Shown piece by piece: positions 6,018 through 13,665 of a stretch of 16,884 nt of DNA. Below the pieces are notes generated by a model that made no database searches, had not been told where the DNA came from, and saw only the letters and a list, made by a program, of their open reading frames with translations. The translations under genes were made by a program, and so were the position numbers. The DNA is from CBDCKR01 sp964572045 (GTDB taxonomy: Bacteria > Gemmatimonadota > Gemmatimonadetes > Longimicrobiales > Gaopeijiaceae), in assembly GCA_964572045.1 (NCBI GenBank), contig CAZNEI010000048.1, forward strand, positions 1 to 16,884. Direction: 5' to 3'. Numbering within the stretch: the first letter of the stretch is position 1; each line of letters starts with the position of its first letter.

Positions 6018-8174
6018 ATGACCCTTCATCGCATCTTCGAGCCCGCATCGATCGCGGTGGTGGGCGCCAGCTCGAATCCGTTGAAGAAGGGCCACCAGAT
6101 CCTGCGGGGCCTCGCGAGGGCGGGCTATGCGGGTGAAATCCATGCCGTGAATCCACGGGGAGGCCGTCTCCTGGGCCACGAGCTGCTCCCCTCGGTGGAG
6201 GCGCTGCCGGAGGGAGTGGATCTGGCCGTCTTATGCACACCCGGACACATGGCCCCCGATCTGGTGCGCGCCTGCGGGAGGCGGGGCGTGGGCGGTGTCG
6301 TCGTGCTGGCCGTGGGGTTCGGCGAGGCCGGTGGAGAGGGGACGGAGCTGGAGGTGCGCCTGCGGGATGCGGCGCGCACAGGCGGTGTGCGGGTGATCGG
6401 CCCCAACACCTCCGGGATGATGAGCCTGCACGCGGGCGTGAACCTCATCGGCGTGCGTGGCGTACGCCCCGGAGGCATGGCCCTGCTGGTGCAGTCGGGG
6501 AACATCGCGCTCGGGCTCATGGACGAACTCGGGGCACGGACGAACGAGGGGATCTCCGTCTGCTGCGGGTTGGGCAACCAAGTGGACGTCGGGTTCGACG
6601 AGGTGCTCGAGTACCTGGGTGGGGACAGGCACACTAGGGCGGTGATCGTTCATGTGGAGGGCTTCCGGGACGCACGTGCGTTCCTGCGGATCGCCGACCG
6701 GGTGACGCCCCGCAAGCCGGTCGTCGTGATCAAGTCGGGCCGGACAGCTGCGGGCACCAGCGCCATCTTGTCGCATACGGGGGCGGTTGCGGGCCCCTAC
6801 GACCGGCTGCGCGCGGGGTTGGCACAGGCGGGCGTGACGGAAGTGCTTCGAACCGATCAGCTCGTGCCCGTGGCGCACGCGCTCGCGTCGCAGCCCGCGG
6901 CACCGCCGGGGAGCGGGATCGCCATCCTCTCCGACGGCGGAGGACAGAACACCTTGGCGGTCGACTTGCTCACGGAGTCGGGAGCCCGCCTGGCGACTCT
7001 CGCCCGCGAGACCCGCGAACGGCTCAGGGCCGTGCTGGGCCCGGCCGCTGCAGTCGCCAACCCGGTGGACGTGTCTGGGGCAGCGGACACCGATCCGGCT
7101 GCGTTTGCGCGCGCCCTTGACGTGTTGGGAGCTGACCCGGCGGTGGGAGTCGTCCTGGTGATCGGACTCTTCGGCGGCTACGGCATCCGCTACAGCGACC
7201 GCCTTACCGTGCCCGAGACCGAGGCCGCGCATGCGATGCGTGCCAGGATGCGCTCCCTCGGGAAGGGCATGGTGGTGCACTCCATGTACGCGAGCCACCG
7301 AACCCCACCCCTCAGGTTCTTTGTCGACTCCGGCATTCCTGTGATCGGGTCGCTGGAAGGGGCGTGCCACGCAGCGGCAGAGCTCGGACGGAGGTCGAGG
7401 GATGCGCGCTCGCCCCGCTGGGACCCGGAATCCCGTTCGCGCCCGGCGGAGGGGACGGCCCCATCCTGCCATCCCGCCATCCAGGCGGCGCGGGCGGAGG
7501 GCCGGGTGACGCTCAGCAACCTGGAGTCCCGGGCCTTGCTGGAGGCAGCGGGTCTCGTGTTCCCGGCCGTCGAGGTCGCCGACTCGGGGAGTGCGGCGGC
7601 GAGTGCGGCGGAGCGGCTTGGGTGTCCCGTGGCCGTAAAGCTGCTGTCCCGCCAAATCACCCACAAGTCGGTCGCCGGGGGCGTGGTGCTTGGTGTGGCC
7701 GATGGCGCCTCCGCCTCGCGCGCCTTCGAAGAGATCGTCTCAAGTGCCCGTCGCTATGCGCTCGCTCAAGGACTCCCCCCGGAGGTGTACTCCGTTCTGG
7801 TGACCCCGATGCTGCCTGTCCCGGACGCGGAACTCCTCGTCGGTGCGTACCGCGACCCCCACCTCGGCCCCACGCTCACTCTCGGCAGTGGCGGCACGCA
7901 GGTCGAGATCTTGCGGGATGTCACCCATCGCGTGCTCCCATTGCGGCCGCTCGACGTGGAGATGATGATCGGGGACCTGCGCGTGGGCTCTCTTCTCGCG
8001 GGAAGCCGAGGCGATCCATCTGCCTCCGTTGCCGGCATCGTCCTGGCGGCCGAGGCCGTGGCCCGTTGCGTCATGGCGTGGCCGGATGTCTCTGAAGTCG
8101 AGGTCAATCCGCTCTTCAGCTACAACGACCGCGTCGTTCCGGCCGACGCTCGTGTCGTGTTGACCGCTCCATGA
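6018..8174 (+). CDS. ADP-forming acyl-CoA synthetase (acetate--CoA ligase type), fused alpha-beta
   Basis: A 718-residue protein in which both subunits of an ADP-forming acyl-CoA synthetase are fused. The family converts acyl-CoA, ADP and phosphate to free acid, CoA and ATP, or the reverse. An N-terminal CoA-binding Rossmann domain (IAVVGASSNPLKKG, 12-25; GPNTSGMMS, 128-136) leads into a succinyl-CoA-ligase-like domain with LSHTGAVAG, whose H253 corresponds to the phosphorylated histidine. A second ligase-like domain (~295-455) is joined by an Arg/Ser/Pro-rich linker (~457-485) to a C-terminal ATP-grasp domain with K541, HKSVAGGV (549-556), GSGGTQVEILRDV and a late EVNPL motif. There is no GNAT domain, so it is not a Pat-type protein acetyltransferase. 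Acyl specificity is unknown. The ATG at 6018 follows AGGGGG closely. It is the second gene of the pair with the enoyl-CoA hydratase. Confidence 0.93.
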   Translation: MTLHRIFEPASIAVVGASSNPLKKGHQILRGLARAGYAGEIHAVNPRGGRLLGHELLPSVEALPEGVDLAVLCTPGHMAPDLVRACGRRGVGGVVVLAVGFGEAGGEGTELEVRLRDAARTGGVRVIGPNTSGMMSLHAGVNLIGVRGVRPGGMALLVQSGNIALGLMDELGARTNEGISVCCGLGNQVDVGFDEVLEYLGGDRHTRAVIVHVEGFRDARAFLRIADRVTPRKPVVVIKSGRTAAGTSAILSHTGAVAGPYDRLRAGLAQAGVTEVLRTDQLVPVAHALASQPAAPPGSGIAILSDGGGQNTLAVDLLTESGARLATLARETRERLRAVLGPAAAVANPVDVSGAADTDPAAFARALDVLGADPAVGVVLVIGLFGGYGIRYSDRLTVPETEAAHAMRARMRSLGKGMVVHSMYASHRTPPLRFFVDSGIPVIGSLEGACHAAAELGRRSRDARSPRWDPESRSRPAEGTAPSCHPAIQAARAEGRVTLSNLESRALLEAAGLVFPAVEVADSGSAAASAAERLGCPVAVKLLSRQITHKSVAGGVVLGVADGASASRAFEEIVSSARRYALAQGLPPEVYSVLVTPMLPVPDAELLVGAYRDPHLGPTLTLGSGGTQVEILRDVTHRVLPLRPLDVEMMIGDLRVGSLLAGSRGDPSASVAGIVLAAEAVARCVMAWPDVSEVEVNPLFSYNDRVVPADARVVLTAP

Positions 8175-8485
8175 CGAGGCGTCGCCGGACTCACTAGGCT
8201 GCCCATATTTGCTGTTGTAACGGGCGTAGTCAGGCTGAGGTGTTCCCTGCATGCCTCTATAGTGGCTTCTCAGCCGATGACACAACCATTGACACGACAA
8301 GGAGTCCTGGCGCGGACCGAGGCCGTGCGAGGCCCGCCGGAATCGGGTGGAAGCTACCGAGGCCGATCGGGGCCATGAGATGGCGTGGAACCGCTGGATC
8401 CGAGGGATGACGGCGGGTGGCCGGCCATTTCAAGTCGGAAAGGACGGCGGCACTCAGCCAGGGCCCCGCAGCTCGTGGATAAGAG
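8175..8485. promoter_or_regulatory. Intergenic region upstream of barrel-like gene
   Basis: About 310 bases with no recognisable gene. The first ~120 bases are AT-richer than the surroundings. TTGACA (8289-8294) matches a -35 box, but no TATAAT-like hexamer lies about 17 bases downstream. A TATAGT occurs near 8262 without a good -35. No terminator hairpin follows the acyl-CoA synthetase. Confidence 0.25.
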
Positions 8486-9088
8486 GTGGATGGGCACTTG
8501 GGGAAGGTTGTCTTCAGTAGCGTCTTCCCGAGACCCTGCGGTCCCTGGTGGTCGAGGCGCCGGGGGCTTGGGGGCATCGTCGTCCCGGCTCGTGCGGGCT
8601 GTCAGTCGGTCGAGTGGGCGGCCGGCCCCGCGATCCTCTTCGACGACGACTCCGTCGATGACACCGAGATCGGACCTGGCCTCTTCCTGGATGTTCTGAT
8701 GGGGCCTCGCCGGACCGTGTCCTACTTCGTCTCGGTCTCGGCCGCTCGCACCGACTTCCCGGTCGCGGATGACCAGCTTCATAGGCACTTCGGAGCAGCG
8801 GCACTCGGCTTCCGCGTCTCGACCGGGAGCCAGGTGAGGGTCGGAGTCCTCCTGGGCATGGGAGCCCTGGTCTGGGATGACGTGTCTGAGACCGACCCGG
8901 ACTTCCGGAGCAGCGCGAACGGCGAGGAGATGCTTCTTCCCGGGATCGAGGTCGGGGTGCCGATCGGCCGCTCCCTCGACGTGCGCCTCTCGATCCGCGA
9001 TCAGGTCACCGGTTGGTGGAATAGGATCTTGGATCCGGCGGAGGGGGCGTTGAACCACCGCTTCATCCTGACCGACCTTGAGGGGTAA
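8486..9088 (+). CDS. Uncharacterised beta-barrel-like protein, N terminus abnormal
   Basis: No family recognised. From about residue 40 onward (QSVEWAAGPAILFDDD) the frame looks genuinely coding. It shows alternating polar/hydrophobic strands, acidic loops (DDDSVDDTE, DVSETDPDF) and repeated hydrophobic strands such as VRVGVLLGMGALVW. This is the pattern of small outer-membrane or periplasmic beta proteins. The expected signal peptide is not present in one frame. The in-frame start is a GTG at 8486, and residues 1-38 are Arg/Trp/Gly-rich with only a signal-like end (IVVPARA before GCQSVEW). A hydrophobic run (LRSLVV) is read in another frame near 8537-8555, which hints at frameshifts. The C terminus (HRFILTDLEG) also lacks the usual terminal aromatic residue. 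It may be a decaying gene, a sequencing indel, or a protein with an unusual start. Confidence 0.55.
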   Translation: MDGHLGKVVFSSVFPRPCGPWWSRRRGLGGIVVPARAGCQSVEWAAGPAILFDDDSVDDTEIGPGLFLDVLMGPRRTVSYFVSVSAARTDFPVADDQLHRHFGAAALGFRVSTGSQVRVGVLLGMGALVWDDVSETDPDFRSSANGEEMLLPGIEVGVPIGRSLDVRLSIRDQVTGWWNRILDPAEGALNHRFILTDLEG

Positions 9089-9096
9089 GGCCCCGG

Positions 9097-9124
9097 CCCC
9101 GGTGCGGCGACAGCGTAACCGGGG
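9097..9124 (+). terminator. Putative hairpin after barrel-like gene
   Basis: CCCCGGT (9097-9103) pairs with ACCGGGG (9118-9124) around a 14-base loop, nine bases after the stop codon. There is no T-run. Confidence 0.3.
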
Positions 9125-9172
9125 GACTCTCGATCTCTGTGGCAATGATTGGACAGAGGTTTCCATCCAACC

Positions 9173-9796
9173 ATGACCGTCATGAAAACCAGCGAGAGCC
9201 ATCCTCTCCGGATCGACGAAGTGGTGCCGGACGACTACCGCGGCCGGATCGGGATCACCTTATGCCCCGGCAAGAAAGATCCTTGCGCGTGGACCGGGGC
9301 TTGGAACCGCGATCTGGATCTCGACTTGGACGTGGTCCAGCATTGGGGCGCAACCGCGGTGATTACCCTGATAGAAGATCACGAGATGCACCTCTTGCAG
9401 GTGCCCGGACTTCGCGAGGCAGTGGAGAGTCGGCACATGGAGTGGTGGCACCTGCCGATTCCCGACGTGGAACCGCCGGGACCCGACTTCGAACGCGCTT
9501 GGAAGGCGGATGCTGGAGAGGCCATCCGTGATCGGCTACGCCTGGGATTCGACGTGCTGATCCACTGCAGAGGCGGGTTGGGCCGCGCTGGCACTGTCGC
9601 TGCCCGCTTGCTTGTCGAACTGGGCGAGAGCTGCGAGGACGCGATCCGGAAGGTGCGACGCAGCCGCCCGGGTGCCATCCAGACTCCAGAGCAGGAGGCC
9701 CACGTCAGGGCTGTCGAGCCTCCACCGCCGATCGTTCCACCTGGGAAGGAAACGGCCATCCGAGACCGCGCGGTCGGGGGCAGGGCGGACGGATAG
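9173..9796 (+). CDS. Dual-specificity/CDKN3-type protein phosphatase family protein
   Basis: A 207-residue cysteine phosphatase. The signature HCRGGLGRAGT (131-141) holds the nucleophile C132 and the phosphate-binding R138 in the C-x5-R spacing. D98 in LPIPDVEPP is placed as the general acid. The N-terminal block RIGITLCPGKK (25-35), the WNRDLDLDLDVVQHWGA segment and the late RPGAIQTPEQEAHVR block match a bacterial subgroup that I recall beside or fused to ADP-ribosylglycohydrolases. No such gene is present here. The final ~25 residues are Pro-rich and probably disordered. The ATG at 9173 is preferred, with AGAGG 13 bases upstream; a TTG at 9149 and a second ATG at 9182 are alternatives. The substrate, whether phosphoprotein or a small phosphorylated metabolite, is unknown. 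It probably acts in the cytoplasm, as no signal peptide is seen. Confidence 0.87.
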   Translation: MTVMKTSESHPLRIDEVVPDDYRGRIGITLCPGKKDPCAWTGAWNRDLDLDLDVVQHWGATAVITLIEDHEMHLLQVPGLREAVESRHMEWWHLPIPDVEPPGPDFERAWKADAGEAIRDRLRLGFDVLIHCRGGLGRAGTVAARLLVELGESCEDAIRKVRRSRPGAIQTPEQEAHVRAVEPPPPIVPPGKETAIRDRAVGGRADG

Positions 9797-9816
9797 GGAG
9801 ACGTATCCTCACGCCG

Positions 9817-9832
9817 ACGCCGTCCACGGCGT
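9817..9832 (+). terminator. Putative hairpin after phosphatase gene
   Basis: A perfect inverted repeat ACGCCGT-CC-ACGGCGT lies 20 bases after the phosphatase stop. The nominal loop is only two bases, so a six-pair stem with a four-base loop is more likely. No T-tract follows. Confidence 0.35.
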
Positions 9833-9881
9833 GCAAGTGTCAGCATAGGCGGAACACACGCCCACGGATCTGAAGCGTGGT

Positions 9882-10169
9882 GTGCGCCATTCTCAGGGTG
9901 CTACGGTCATCGGTCCGGCGTACCACGGCCAAGGGTTCTGGCTCCTTGAGCGAGGCGATCGGCTCAGCTCCGATCCATGGGAAGACGTCGCGTCCAGTTG
10001 GCCACGGACCCGCTGGGCATGGCGCCTGGTCCAGTTCCGGGAGTGCCTGACCGGCCCCTCCCGAGCCACGGCTTCGAAGCTGTTCAGCGTCAGTTGCCGC
10101 CTCACCGGCTTCTGCGCCTTGCGGGAGGCGCTCGGGTCGGTGTCCCGGGCCGGTGTCCCGGGCCGGTAG
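9882..10169 (+). CDS. Doubtful small ORF in the phosphatase-tRNA gap
   Basis: A 95-codon frame opening with GTG and containing five Trp residues in its first half (GFWLLERGD, DPWEDV, RTRWAWRLVQF). By eye its third codon positions become strongly G/C-rich after about codon 40, which slightly favours coding. However, there is no ribosome binding site before the GTG and no recognisable domain, and minus-strand frames of similar length overlap it. The frame ends inside a 13-base tandem duplication. It may be a fragment of a lost gene or chance. I list it only because nothing else explains this stretch. Confidence 0.15.
   Translation: MRHSQGATVIGPAYHGQGFWLLERGDRLSSDPWEDVASSWPRTRWAWRLVQFRECLTGPSRATASKLFSVSCRLTGFCALREALGSVSRAGVPGR
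10139..10164. repeat. Perfect 13-bp tandem duplication
   Basis: GGTGTCCCGGGCC occurs twice in direct contact (10139-10151 and 10152-10164). It lies in probably non-coding sequence upstream of the tRNA and looks like a replication-slippage duplication. Confidence 0.8.
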
Positions 10170-10423
10170 CTTCCGAGCGTCATCACGGTCGAGGGGTCCA
10201 CACACCCAGATCCGCGCTCGACCCTACCGGGGCTGACCGTCCGACCTGCCGATCCGCTTAGGAGAGAACACTCGGACGAGTCCCCGCGATCGGACAATGA
10301 AGCGATGGCGGCAAGAGGCCATGCCTTCCCGCGCAGAGAATCCACGCGGTCGAACGGGACCAAGGGATCGGACTCTGGGTGCTCATGCGTCCGAGCGTGC
10401 ATTACCTTGGTATCCAGCACCTT
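10170..10423. promoter_or_regulatory. Region upstream of tRNA-Ser
   Basis: No gene recognised. This stretch should contain the tRNA promoter, but I cannot assign a -35/-10 pair with confidence. The ~20 bases just before the tRNA (ATTACCTTGGTATCC) are the most AT-rich part. Confidence 0.25.
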
Positions 10424-10507
10424 GGAGGGGTGGCAGAGCGGTTCAATGCACCGGTCTTGAAAACCGGCGGCCTAACGGCCTCGTGGGTTCGAATCCCACC
10501 CCCTCCG
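10424..10507 (+). tRNA. tRNA-Ser (anticodon UGA)
   Basis: An 84-base class II tRNA. The acceptor stem pairs GGAGGGG (10424-10430) with CCCCTCC (10500-10506), and the discriminator is G10507. The D arm has a three-pair stem GCA/TGC. The anticodon stem CCGGT/ACCGG encloses CTTGAAA, with TGA at 10458-10460 decoding UCA and related serine codons. A 15-base variable region forms its own stem, GGCC-TAAC-GGCC, as expected for tRNA-Ser. The T arm GTGGG-TTCGAAT-CCCAC is intact. The 3' CCA is not encoded (GTCC follows), so the organism must add it with a tRNA nucleotidyltransferase. Confidence 0.97.
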
Positions 10508-10670
10508 TCCTATCAGCCGTAAGTCGTGAATGACCTAGGACCATGGCCGTCATGGGCCTCTCAATTGCGGCGGTGGCTTGGGACGAGGTGCAGAGCGGCA
10601 TCCCGTGGAATTGTGCCGGGGACCTGCCGTACGGAACGCGGACCCGGCCTTGTCCGGGGACTTGGCGGCG
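10508..10670. other. Spacer between tRNA-Ser and antiporter 3' end
   Basis: A convergent gap between the plus-strand tRNA and the minus-strand antiporter. Only a weak five-pair stem (CGGAC 10639-10643 with GTCCG 10652-10656) is visible as a possible terminator. The motif CCGGGGAC occurs twice (about 10617 and 10655). Confidence 0.3.
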
Positions 10671-12374
10671 TCAATGGGCCCCTTGGGCACCGAGGAGCCG
10701 CTCAAGGGCGGGCCAGAGCGGTCTCCCGGCCCGTACTTCGCCCATCAGCTCCTCCACGCCTCCGTGGCCGAGCGCCCGGGCCAGGGTGGCCAAGATCTGG
10801 AGTTGGAGACCACCGCCGGCGACCGGTGACAGCAAGAGCACCACGAGATGGACGGGCCTCCCATCGGGCGCGTCCCAGTCGATTCCGCCATCGGACCAAC
10901 CGTAGGCGAGGAAGGCCCGGTCCGTTCCCTTCAACCGCGCGTGCGGTATGGCGAGACCGCCCCCCGTTCCCGTACCGATCAGGCGCTCACGAGCGTGAAC
11001 CGCCTTTGCGCACGCGATCGGTGCGGGGACGCCGTCCACGTCCTCGAGCACGGTGCAAAGCTCGTCAATGGCTTCAGAGCGCGTTGTCGCCTTGAGGTTA
11101 CGGACTTCGCCCGGACACACGCCGAACGCGAGCAGATCGACACCCTTCCGCCTGTTGATCGACCACATAAGCCACGGAGCGACCAGCAGCGACGAGACGA
11201 TCGCAGACACGACGATGGCAACAAAGACGCTGGATGAGAGAATTCCCAGCTCGAGAGCCACATCCGCGACGACGATTCCAGTAACGCCGCTGGGAGTGAA
11301 CGCGATACCGACCGACAGGCGATCATCCCTGGACAGTTCCGTCCCCCAAGTGCCCATCCAGGCGCCGGCAAACTTTGCGCCGATCGATACCAGCGTGACG
11401 AACGCCACGATGAGCCAGTCGAACTCCGCAACGAAATCGAATTGAAGGCCGATGCCGGCGAAGTAGAGGGGAACGAAGACTGCGTGAACCATCTCGCTAA
11501 CGACATGCCGGGTGCGCTCGGTGAGCGCCTGCGACTCGCCAGCCATGATGCCGGCCAGGAAGAACCCGAGCAGGGCAGTCAGCCCTGCGGCATGCGTCAG
11601 GGCTCCGCACGCGAGTCCGATGCAGCTCAGCAGGGTCAGCACGGCGCCAGGGTGATCCACCAGTGTCTCCCCGGCGTAGCGGAAGGAGCGGTCGACGAGC
11701 CTGCGGCCCCACATGACGCAGAAGGCGGTAAAGCCGATCGAGAAGAGGAAGGCCAGCGTCAGGCGGGAAACACTGACTCCTTCGGGAGTGGAGAGGCCCA
11801 AGACAATGCTCAGAATCATCCAGGCGAGGACGTCGTTGACGGCGTAACCGCAAAGGGTCACCAGACCGAGGTCGCTCTTGATGAGATCCAGGTCGTGGAG
11901 CACGCGGGCGATGATGACCATGGCGCTGATCGCCATCGTCGTGCCCAGAAAGAGGGCGAACGGGATGCGGGTGTCGGGGCCCGCCAAGTAGCGCTCGGGG
12001 AGCAAGAGTGATAGACCGAAGCCGACGACCAACGGAACGATCACGCCGATGACTCCGACCTTGATCGCCGGCCCCCTCTGTCTCCAGGCCGCGGACAGAT
12101 CGACCTCGAGGCCCGTCTCGAGCAGCAGGAAGAGTACCCCGAACCACGAGACGGTGGCGAGCATCGTTTGCTGGATCGTGTCGTCCGGGAAGAGCATCCC
12201 GTGCAGATCGGGCAGAGCTCGTCCCAGGAGGGTCGGCCCCAACAGGAGCCCGACTGCGATCTCGCCCACCAGCGGCGGGTGGCCGAAGTGACGGAGTACC
12301 GCTCCGAGCCCCCTCGCGATTCCCAGCAGAAGCAGGACCTGGAGCAGGAAAAGCCCGAGGTTGTCTTCGGTCAT
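10671..12374 (-). CDS. CPA2-type cation:proton antiporter with C-terminal PTS EIIA-like domain
   Basis: A 567-residue fusion. Residues ~5-410 form a membrane antiporter of the monovalent cation:proton antiporter-2 type, with about 12 hydrophobic segments and family motifs GHPPLVGEIAVGLLLGPTLL (31-50), FLLLETGLEVDL and GTTMAISAMVIIARVL. The ion-site pair is N180-D181 (GYAVNDVLAW). The pair is Asn-Asp rather than Asp-Asp, which in related exchangers goes with electroneutral transport. Residues ~428-567 form a fructose/Ntr-type PTS EIIA domain: GTGTGGGLAIPHARL has H478 at the phosphorylated histidine position, followed by HLVVLLLSP and a closing helical segment. The likely role is K+ or Na+ efflux against H+ at the inner membrane, modulated by phosphorylation or by ligand binding to the EIIA part. 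The ATG at 12374 follows AGGA by 10 bases. No PTS EI or HPr gene lies in the window. Confidence 0.93.
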   Translation of the reverse strand: MTEDNLGLFLLQVLLLLGIARGLGAVLRHFGHPPLVGEIAVGLLLGPTLLGRALPDLHGMLFPDDTIQQTMLATVSWFGVLFLLLETGLEVDLSAAWRQRGPAIKVGVIGVIVPLVVGFGLSLLLPERYLAGPDTRIPFALFLGTTMAISAMVIIARVLHDLDLIKSDLGLVTLCGYAVNDVLAWMILSIVLGLSTPEGVSVSRLTLAFLFSIGFTAFCVMWGRRLVDRSFRYAGETLVDHPGAVLTLLSCIGLACGALTHAAGLTALLGFFLAGIMAGESQALTERTRHVVSEMVHAVFVPLYFAGIGLQFDFVAEFDWLIVAFVTLVSIGAKFAGAWMGTWGTELSRDDRLSVGIAFTPSGVTGIVVADVALELGILSSSVFVAIVVSAIVSSLLVAPWLMWSINRRKGVDLLAFGVCPGEVRNLKATTRSEAIDELCTVLEDVDGVPAPIACAKAVHARERLIGTGTGGGLAIPHARLKGTDRAFLAYGWSDGGIDWDAPDGRPVHLVVLLLSPVAGGGLQLQILATLARALGHGGVEELMGEVRAGRPLWPALERLLGAQGAH

Positions 12375-12885
12375 CTAGGACGCTTCCTGCCGGGAATTCG
12401 CGGAGACAGCACAAACAGTACGGCCGCCGCCGGACGGGCAACACATCCCGGAAGTCTAATGCCAACCCGGGCCGAATGAAGGGGTGAAGCACGCGTGATT
12501 CTTCCCGCCAGGCCGCTTGCCACGGAGCCGATGCGGAGCTCCTCTGGGTCTTGGGCGCGGGACGGGCATCGGGTAGCCGGACGGACCGTACGTTCATCCT
12601 GGGCAGGAGCCGTGAGGCGAACGGCGGAGGCAGGCGGTCGACTCCCCTCGTTGGCTCGACGTATGGACTCTGCCTCGGCGGTCCGGAAGGGGTGTTGTTT
12701 CGGCCGTGGCGTAAAGGCATCATGGCCTGCTGGGGGGCGTGCCGGGTGGCTGCGGATCCCATGGACCAGGGGGCCGTTCCAGGTGAAAGGGAGGTGGCTT
12801 CCGGCTCTTGGGGGAGGTGGAGCTGCTACGAGGGGAGGGTTCTGGCGTGTGACGTTACCGGTTCACCTGTGTTGCCTAGGTCCGA
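12375..12885. promoter_or_regulatory. Divergent intergenic region (antiporter / rhomboid)
   Basis: About 510 bases between divergent genes. No gene is recognised; open frames here give low-complexity Gly/Arg-rich readings. The right part (about 12780-12850) is strongly purine-biased on the plus strand, with repeated GGGAGG and GAGG blocks. Promoters for both genes are expected, but I see no reliable -35/-10 pair. Confidence 0.3.
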
Positions 12886-13665
12886 ATGTTCCCACTTAGA
12901 GACGACAATCCTCGAATCCTCACGCCGTTTGCGACCTACGGGATCGTCGCCTGCAACGTGTTGGCCTGGATCTACGTGCAGGGCGCGGGGATGGAGCCGG
13001 CACTGTCGGCATCGGTCTGCCGCTTGGGCCTGATCCCGGGCGAACTCCTCCAGACGGTTCCGGGCGGGACTCGGTTCCCCTTGGGCTCCGGCACGGTCTG
13101 CGTGACCTCGGCCGCCCCGTCATGGAGCACGGCCATCACGTCGATCTTCCTGCACGGAGGCTGGTTCCACCTGATCGGCAACATGTGGTTCCTCTGGATC
13201 TTCGGGGACAACGTGGAAGGCGCGATGGGCCACGGTCGCTTTGTGGTCTTCTACCTGCTCTGCGGCTTGGCAGCGGCCGGCGTCCAGACCGCGACCAACC
13301 CCCAGTCCACGGTGCCGATGGTCGGCGCCTCAGGGGCGATCGGCGGCGTGATGGGAGCGTACGTGTTGCTCTACCCCAGGGTCCACGTGCATCTGCTCAT
13401 CTTCGTCGGGTTCTTCGTCACCACGATCGCCGTGCCCGCAGTCCTGATGCTGGGATACTGGTTCTTGCTCCAATTCGTTGGGGGGCTCGGGACGGTGGAC
13501 GCCGAGGGAGGCGGAGTGGCCTTCTGGGCCCATGTTGGCGGCTTCTTGGCGGGCGCCGTCCTGGTTGCGCTCTTCCGCAGCCCCGATCTGCTCCTCCGGC
13601 ATCCCTACTACGGCTGGCGGAGGAGCAGGCTCCCGACCAGACGCTGGCGGCGTGTCTCGAGGTAG
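12886..13665 (+). CDS. Rhomboid family intramembrane serine protease
   Basis: A 259-residue membrane protease that should cleave transmembrane segments of other membrane proteins. The conserved first half has HGGWFHLIGNMWFLWIFGDNVE (90-111), with H95 and N99 as the conserved His/Asn of the active site. The catalytic serine is S149 in VGASGAIGGVMGAY, and the catalytic histidine is H216 in WAHVGGFLAG. Six or so hydrophobic segments fit the core fold. A periplasmic-type loop (~36-75) separates the first two. The C-terminal tail (WRRSRLPTRRWRRVSR, 244-259) is very basic and should sit in the cytoplasm. The ATG at 12886 has only a short AGG eight bases upstream, a weak ribosome site. The gene's last 14 bases overlap the next gene. 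The physiological substrate is unknown. Confidence 0.95.
   Translation: MFPLRDDNPRILTPFATYGIVACNVLAWIYVQGAGMEPALSASVCRLGLIPGELLQTVPGGTRFPLGSGTVCVTSAAPSWSTAITSIFLHGGWFHLIGNMWFLWIFGDNVEGAMGHGRFVVFYLLCGLAAAGVQTATNPQSTVPMVGASGAIGGVMGAYVLLYPRVHVHLLIFVGFFVTTIAVPAVLMLGYWFLLQFVGGLGTVDAEGGGVAFWAHVGGFLAGAVLVALFRSPDLLLRHPYYGWRRSRLPTRRWRRVSR

Noticed and set aside
6231..7664. Minus-strand open frame of 477 codons inside the acyl-CoA synthetase
   Set aside because: It is the shadow of a well-supported gene whose motifs are intact on the plus strand.
6018..8174. Protein lysine acetyltransferase (Pat-like) for the large synthetase
   Set aside because: The protein ends after the ATP-grasp domain and has no GNAT domain, so the ADP-forming synthetase call is better.
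8289..8317. TTGACA as a sigma-70 promoter for the barrel-like gene
   Set aside because: No acceptable -10 hexamer lies at 16-18 bases spacing; the sequence there is GC-rich.
11497..12762. Minus-strand frame of 421 codons overlapping the antiporter start
   Set aside because: It reads the antiporter DNA in a different frame and gives an Arg/Pro/Ala-rich product with no family features.
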